Positions 59,493 to 64,000 of a stretch of 64,000 nt of DNA are shown here, piece by piece. The notes beneath the pieces are model-generated. The model was not told the DNA's origin. It did not search any database and saw nothing but the letters and a program-made list of their open reading frames with translations. The DNA comes from UBA6016 sp964568395 (GTDB lineage Bacteria > Campylobacterota > Campylobacteria > Campylobacterales > UBA6016): assembly GCA_964568395.1 (NCBI GenBank), contig CAZMPN010000004.1, positions 62,001 through 126,000 on the forward strand, given 5' to 3'. The translations under genes were made by a program, and so were the position numbers. Within the stretch, counting starts at the first letter, position 1; each line of letters starts with the position of its first letter.

Positions 59493-60734
59493 ATGCTAAA
59501 TGGTTGCCAAGAGCCGGTAATAACGGCGTTTACGGCTACGCCGACGTATGTGGATACAAATAAAGGCGAGAGCTACTATAAGGCTCTGTTCGAAAAATGC
59601 AAAACAAGACTGGAAGCTCTAAAAAAAGAGGAGACTTCCAATTCTGAGTCCAGTATATATGAAATCCTAGAAGCCAACGACATAAGTAGAAGGGACTTTC
59701 TAAAATGGGTATCGGCTACTACCGCTACGCTGATGCTTCCTTCGTTCTTCGAGCCGCTGGTCGCCGAAGCTGCGGAGCTTATGAACAGGGCTCCTGTCAT
59801 TTGGATAGAGCTGCAAGATTGCGCAGGAAATTCCGAGGCGCTCCTTAGAAGTTCTGCTCCGACGGTAGACGATCTGCTGTTTGACATTATAAGCCTGGAG
59901 TATCACGAGACGCTCATGGCCGCCGCCGGACATCAGGCGGACAAGCAGCTAGAAGACGGTATACATACGTTTAAAGGCAAATATATCCTCTTCGTGGAAG
60001 GTTCCATTCCGCTTAAAGACAAAGGTATCTACGGAACCATAGGCGCTTCGGGCGAGACTTTTGAAGAGCATCTCAAAAGACTTTCCGCCGATGCGGCCGC
60101 CGTTGTGGCCGTTGGCGCATGCGCTACTTTCGGCGGCGTGCCCGCCGCGGCTCCAAATCCGACAGGCGCGGTGGGCGTCATGGACATAGTAAAAGGCAAG
60201 CCTGTCATTAATATACCTGCATGCCCTGCGAACCCTGCGAATATGGTAGGCGTAGTGCTTCACTATCTGCTAACCGGAACAATTCCGGAGCTAGACCATC
60301 TGCTTAGACCTAAATTTGCATTTGGTTACAGAATTCACGACAACTGCGAAAGAAGAGCGCACTTTGATGCCGGCGAATTCGTAGAAAAATGGGGCGACCA
60401 CGGGGCTAAAAACAACTTCTGTCTATATAAAATGGGATGCAAAGGTCCTATGACCTTCAATAACTGCTCCATCATAAGATACAACGACGGCACAAACTGG
60501 CCGATAGGCGTTGGACGCGGCTGTATCGGATGTTCCGAGCCTGATTTCTGGGATAAGTACGCGCACGAAAGGCCGATGGCGAACGCAAATATTAAAGCGC
60601 CTGGCGGCGGCGTAGAAAAATCTATAGACGAATTCGGTATGGGTCTTGTGACGGCAACGGTGGTCGGAATAGGCGTGCATGCCGCTATAAGCGCATTTGC
60701 CGGTAAAAAAAGTGGAGAAGAGGGGAATAGATAA
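59493..60734 (+). CDS. hydA: [NiFe] uptake hydrogenase small subunit
   Basis: A 413 aa periplasm-facing electron-transfer subunit with a Tat signal SRRDFLKW (RR 66-67) behind an unusually long 65-residue N-terminal region, a cleavage site near 93, and a C-terminal membrane anchor (about 385-402). Distal-cluster ligands (HDNCERR, then NNFCLYKMGC) and medial ligands (NNCSIIR, GCIGCSEPDFW) are visible. At the proximal cluster CxGC is replaced by C110-A-G-N113: one Cys ligand is Asn; the other two (GACATFGG and ACPANP) are kept. GAGGAGAG precedes the ATG, so the long start is firm. It belongs to the group 1 Wolinella/Campylobacter type. Confidence 0.93.
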   Translation: MLNGCQEPVITAFTATPTYVDTNKGESYYKALFEKCKTRLEALKKEETSNSESSIYEILEANDISRRDFLKWVSATTATLMLPSFFEPLVAEAAELMNRAPVIWIELQDCAGNSEALLRSSAPTVDDLLFDIISLEYHETLMAAAGHQADKQLEDGIHTFKGKYILFVEGSIPLKDKGIYGTIGASGETFEEHLKRLSADAAAVVAVGACATFGGVPAAAPNPTGAVGVMDIVKGKPVINIPACPANPANMVGVVLHYLLTGTIPELDHLLRPKFAFGYRIHDNCERRAHFDAGEFVEKWGDHGAKNNFCLYKMGCKGPMTFNNCSIIRYNDGTNWPIGVGRGCIGCSEPDFWDKYAHERPMANANIKAPGGGVEKSIDEFGMGLVTATVVGIGVHAAISAFAGKKSGEEGNR

Positions 60735-62479
60735 TGAGCAAACACATAGTAATTGATCCTATAACCAGGATTGAAGGACACCTAAGAGTCGAGGTCGTAA
60801 TCGACGATAAAAATACGATTGTGGATGCCTACAGCTCTTCGACTATGTTTAGAGGTATCGAGACGATACTAAAAGGCAGGGATCCTAGGGATGCCGGCCT
60901 GCTTGCGATGAGAATCTGCGGCGTTTGTACGGGTACCCACTACCAAAGAAGCATAGAGGGCGTAGAGCACGCCTTCAAGGTGAAAATCCCTAAAAACGCA
61001 AGACTTGTTAGAAATCTAGTCCAAGGCGCGCTATACGTGCACGACCATATAGTCCACTTCTATCATCTGCACGGCCTTGACTGGGTGGATGTAGTATCTG
61101 CGCTAAAAGCGGACCCGAAAAAAGCCGTAGAGATAGCGAATAAGGTATCCGAAAAACCTTGGAACGTAAGCGAAGCTACTTATAAAGCGGTTCAAGAGAG
61201 GGTAACTAAATTTGTAAAACAAGGCAGACTCGGGATTTTCGGTAACGGATACTGGGGAAGCAAAGCCTACAAGCTAAGCCCCGAAGAGAACCTGATAATC
61301 CTATCCCACTATCTCGACGCTCTTGATCTGCAAAAAGAACTTGCGAAGATGATGGCGATATTCGGCGGCAAAATGCCGCATCCGCAAAGCTTCGTCGTCG
61401 GCGGCGTAACATGCGTTCAAGATATCCAAAATCCGGCTCGTATAGCGCAGTTCAAACAATGGCTCAAAAAAGGGCAAGATTTCGCGAAACACGCATACAT
61501 ACCTGACGTAGTCCTTGCCGGGAAAGCTTATGCCGACGAGGCGCTTGCGGGAGTAGGCGGCGGACTTGGAAACTTCATGAGCTACGGCGACTTCAGGCTT
61601 GACGATAACGACTTTTACAAAGCTTCTCTTCTATTCCCTAGCGGCGTAGTCTTGAATAAAGACATAAGTAAAGTTCTCGAAGTAGACCAGGCGAAAATTA
61701 CCGAGGACGTTACGCACGCATGGTATAAAGGCGGCGCTCCGCTGCATCCGTTCAAAGGCGAGACCATACCTGAGTATACCGGCTTCGGCAAAAAAGAGAA
61801 CGGTATTGCGTACCTAGATACAAAAAACAAATACAGCTGGATTAAAGCGCCTATATACGGCGACAACAGGGTAGAAGTCGGGCCGCTGGCCAGAATGGTT
61901 ATCGGATATGCGAAAGGCGATAAGAGAATAAAATCGTACGTGGACGGTTTCTTTGCAAGACTCGACAAACACGTCGGCGCAAAAGTGCCGATTACGGCGC
62001 TATTCTCTACGGTCGGCAGGACGGCTGCGAGAGCTGTCGAGACAGAGCTTATGGCTGACGCTATGATGGAGTGGGTAGACGAGCTCGCAAAAAATACGGC
62101 TTCCGGTCAGCTTGATACTTGGACGCAGTTTGATTTCGACAAAGTCGCAAAAGATGCCGAAGGCTACGGTATGGCAGAGGCTCCTAGGGGCGCTCTTGGC
62201 CACTGGGTAAAAATCAAAGACGGCAAAATCGAAAACTACCAATGTATCGTTCCTTCGACGTGGAATGCGGGCCCTAGGGACGCCAAAGGCAGAATGGGCG
62301 CTTACGAGGCGTCTTTGGTCGGCACTAAGGTGGCAAATCCGGATCAGCCGCTAGAAATTCTTAGAACTATCCATAGTTTCGACCCTTGTATCGCTTGTGC
62401 GGTTCATATAGTGGATACGAAAGGAAAAGAGCTCGGCGTTTACAAGATATCTCCGAGCGCGGGGGTGTGCAATGTCTAA
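60734..62479 (+). CDS. hydB: [NiFe] uptake hydrogenase large subunit
   Basis: A 581 aa catalytic subunit. L1 motif RICGVCTGTH has Ni ligands Cys62 and Cys65; L2 motif DPCIACAVH (about 550-558) has Cys552 and Cys555. The 23 residues after His558 form the C-terminal peptide removed by HydD once Ni is inserted. It is exported with HydA by the Tat route. The ATG overlaps the hydA stop (TAATG); the gene overlaps hydC by eight bases. Confidence 0.96.
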   Translation: MSKHIVIDPITRIEGHLRVEVVIDDKNTIVDAYSSSTMFRGIETILKGRDPRDAGLLAMRICGVCTGTHYQRSIEGVEHAFKVKIPKNARLVRNLVQGALYVHDHIVHFYHLHGLDWVDVVSALKADPKKAVEIANKVSEKPWNVSEATYKAVQERVTKFVKQGRLGIFGNGYWGSKAYKLSPEENLIILSHYLDALDLQKELAKMMAIFGGKMPHPQSFVVGGVTCVQDIQNPARIAQFKQWLKKGQDFAKHAYIPDVVLAGKAYADEALAGVGGGLGNFMSYGDFRLDDNDFYKASLLFPSGVVLNKDISKVLEVDQAKITEDVTHAWYKGGAPLHPFKGETIPEYTGFGKKENGIAYLDTKNKYSWIKAPIYGDNRVEVGPLARMVIGYAKGDKRIKSYVDGFFARLDKHVGAKVPITALFSTVGRTAARAVETELMADAMMEWVDELAKNTASGQLDTWTQFDFDKVAKDAEGYGMAEAPRGALGHWVKIKDGKIENYQCIVPSTWNAGPRDAKGRMGAYEASLVGTKVANPDQPLEILRTIHSFDPCIACAVHIVDTKGKELGVYKISPSAGVCNV

Positions 62480-63176
62480 AAGCGCCGTGCCGGTCAAAAG
62501 AATGACCGTTGCCGGCCGTATAATGCACTGGGTCAACGCTATCTCTATTTTGGCAGCCGTGATTACAGGTCTTTATATAGGACATCCGTATTATCAGTCT
62601 TTTATATCGGATCCGGCCGTCGACAAGTATGTGATGGCATACAATAGGCTGATACACTTTGTAGGCGCGATCATTTTGGACGTTACCTCTATTATAATCG
62701 CCTATCTGTATTTCTTTAGCAGGTTTGAAAAGCCGTACAAAAAACTTATTCCAAACAAGCAAAACCTGAGCGAGTTTTGGGAGGTATTCGTCAATCTGAT
62801 GAGCTTCAATAGACGCAAAAATTTCGATTCTGCCCATGCGGATAGTTTTAATACCGTCTATTTCACGATTTTCCATATCGTTTTGATTATGATGCTTCTG
62901 ACCGGTCTTCAGCTCTATGTTCACGGTCTTGAGTCCGGGTATAGCTCTGTTGGCAAATGGTGGCCTTGGGTGCTCCATATCTCTACCGATTGGACGCTTT
63001 GGGTGTTCGGCGGCAATATGGGCGTCAGAATAGCGCACCATACGATGATGTGGTGGGTTATTGCTTGGGCGATTTTCCATATATACTATCAAATCTGGAG
63101 AACCATTTTCTGGAAAGAGGGAGATATTGCCATCGTTTTCGGCGGTGAGAAATTCGTAAAAGCCGATAAGGCTTGA
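62472..63176 (+). CDS. hydC: Hydrogenase b-type cytochrome subunit
   Basis: A 234 aa diheme cytochrome b with four to five membrane helices that passes electrons from HydA to menaquinone. Heme-ligand candidates are His19 (IMHWVNAIS), His61 (LIHFVG) and histidines of AHHTMMWWVI and FHIYYQIW. It starts within the end of hydB and its stop overlaps the TTG start of hydD (TTGA). Confidence 0.93.
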   Translation: MSKSAVPVKRMTVAGRIMHWVNAISILAAVITGLYIGHPYYQSFISDPAVDKYVMAYNRLIHFVGAIILDVTSIIIAYLYFFSRFEKPYKKLIPNKQNLSEFWEVFVNLMSFNRRKNFDSAHADSFNTVYFTIFHIVLIMMLLTGLQLYVHGLESGYSSVGKWWPWVLHISTDWTLWVFGGNMGVRIAHHTMMWWVIAWAIFHIYYQIWRTIFWKEGDIAIVFGGEKFVKADKA

Positions 63177-63721
63177 ATAAAAAAAACCTTCTAATCGGCG
63201 TAGGCAACGTCCTCTTTAAAGACGAGGGCGTAGGCGTCTACGCCGCAAAATACCTTGAGAACAACTACTCTTTCGACGACTCCCTCGAAATAATAGACGG
63301 CGGCGTGCTTGGCTTTAAGCTGATGGCGCTATTTCAAGAGTATGACAACGTAATAATCCTGGATACGGTATCGATAGAAGACAATCCAGGCTCCGTATAT
63401 AGGCTTCCCTCGGATGTGCTAATGGGGCTAGGCAGTTACCGCAAAACGGCGCACGAAGTGGAAATCATAGAGATGCTAGAAATCTGCTCTATGCTCGAAA
63501 AGATGGCGAACGTAGTAATTATAGGGATCGTGCCGCTTGATATAGAGAGCGTAGAAAACAGTATGACGGACGAGGTTATATCCGCTATGCCGCAATATCT
63601 TAGAACTGTTTTGGACGAGCTGGACTCTCTAGGCGTAAAGTATGAGAAAAAAAACAATATCACGATAGAATCGGTCATAGAAAATTTTTTCAAGGAAAAT
63701 TCGATTGGTAATCAAATATAG
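63173..63721 (+). CDS. hydD: Hydrogenase maturation protease HydD
   Basis: A 182 aa endopeptidase (HupD/HyaD family) that trims the C-terminus of HydB after nickel insertion. It begins with TTG overlapping the hydC stop. The family pattern LLIGVGNVLFKDEGVGVYAAKYLE near 5-28 has the Ni-contacting Glu, and IIDGGVLGFKLM near 42-53 the Asp; the His is in KTAHEVEIIEML near 90. Confidence 0.92.
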   Translation: MNKKNLLIGVGNVLFKDEGVGVYAAKYLENNYSFDDSLEIIDGGVLGFKLMALFQEYDNVIILDTVSIEDNPGSVYRLPSDVLMGLGSYRKTAHEVEIIEMLEICSMLEKMANVVIIGIVPLDIESVENSMTDEVISAMPQYLRTVLDELDSLGVKYEKKNNITIESVIENFFKENSIGNQI

Positions 63722-64000
63722 ACTCGGTTTTGACGATAACAGCGACGACTATGCGTACCTCGCAAGCCAAATCCTCAAAGATACGAATTCAAACGTAATA
63801 AAAACAGACAATGAAATAATCATCTACATGGACGGGAGCGAAGACGAAATCAAAGCCGCGTTTACCGAACTTGGCGAAAAACTCCCGCTCTCTCTTTATC
63901 TATCCGGCCAAAACGTAGAAGAGGCGGCTATGATGCCCCCAAACCGTCAGGAGTTAAAAGAGGTTTCCTATCTAGCCATGTATCCGCATTTGGCTAGAGA
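63705..64000 (+). CDS. HydE-like hydrogenase accessory protein (5' part)
   Basis: An open frame runs from a TTG at 63705 (AAGGA upstream) to the right edge without a stop: about 98 codons reading VIKYRLGFDDNSDDYAYLAS and on to AMYPHLAR. Position directly after hydD and the overlap of 17 bases fit hydE of Wolinella and Campylobacter, a HypF-related accessory protein. Only the N-terminus is here, so the identity rests on context. It has no signal peptide, consistent with a cytoplasmic maturation role. Confidence 0.6.
   Translation, partial: MVIKYRLGFDDNSDDYAYLASQILKDTNSNVIKTDNEIIIYMDGSEDEIKAAFTELGEKLPLSLYLSGQNVEEAAMMPPNRQELKEVSYLAMYPHLAR

Noticed and set aside
1..64000. CRISPR arrays, insertion sequences, prophage or rRNA genes
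   Set aside because: I looked for regular spaced repeats, transposase or integrase motifs and rRNA sequence and found none.

Overview
The window looks like a chromosomal segment of a Campylobacterota (epsilonproteobacterial) chemolithotroph. The signs are a FlaC-type short flagellin, a Pgl-type N-glycosylation locus, histidine kinases with the HWRQPLN H-box, a plasminogen-binding-domain (PGBA_N) protein, a Wolinella/Campylobacter-style hydABCD(E) uptake hydrogenase operon, and dense overlapping genes with many ATGA/TAATG junctions. No intergenic gap exceeds 300 bases. I see no transposase, CRISPR array, rRNA or phage gene. I cannot name the genus.

Layout: 1-2.9 kb holds a rhodanese, a b-type cytochrome, flaC behind a sigma-28-like promoter, a thioesterase and ppnP. 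At 3.0-4.6 kb an AT-rich DUF262/HNH defence-like gene ends six bases from tRNA-Ser(GGA), followed by the SRP RNA gene. At 4.9-13.2 kb lies a Cu(I)/Ag(I) efflux operon (periplasmic FixH/YtkA-like protein, CusC, CusB, CusA) and its presumed two-component regulator. At 13.4-16.2 kb are a HAD phosphatase, an HrcA/CIRCE-controlled small heat-shock gene and a sensor kinase. At 16.2-21.7 kb is a molybdate operon (modE-modA-mop-modB-modC-modD, then ynfA and a TauE/SafE exporter) with a ModE-like box. At 21.8-32.1 kb is housekeeping: a DUF748 protein, MFS, RDD, pyrE, frr, a deacetylase, secG, a BioC-like methyltransferase, a stand-alone ThiD2, BI-1 and the MEMO/AMMECR1 pair.

At 32.1-39.0 kb leuA is preceded by an unlisted 27-codon leucine-rich leader peptide under a near-consensus promoter, and kup is followed by a frameshifted KdpD-like kinase and kdpE, with KdpE-box-like repeats upstream; ilvD is divergent. 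At 39.0-41.6 kb is a small accessory patch (vapBC, a SEC-C protein, four tandem hairpins, cowN, an unknown secreted protein). At 41.6-52.5 kb a pglA-pglB-pglC-pglD-pglE-pglF-metH operon encodes N-glycosylation. At 52.5-55.2 kb are a PIF1/RecD-like helicase, a HepT/MntA toxin-antitoxin pair and a winged-helix plus PD-(D/E)XK protein. At 55.2-59.3 kb are a GlcD-like oxidase, a PGBA_N protein, DUF493, moaC and mobA. At 59.3 kb to the end are the hydrogenase genes.

The genes suggest a hydrogen-oxidising, molybdenum-using organism. Molybdate uptake, MoaC and MobA supply molybdoenzymes, and CowN points to nitrogenase elsewhere in the genome. The points most worth a second look are the leuA leader (possible translational attenuation of an IPMS lacking its allosteric domain), the rewiring of Kdp-type regulation onto Kup, the Asn in place of a proximal-cluster Cys in the hydrogenase small subunit, and the compact pgl locus without flippase or elongating transferases.
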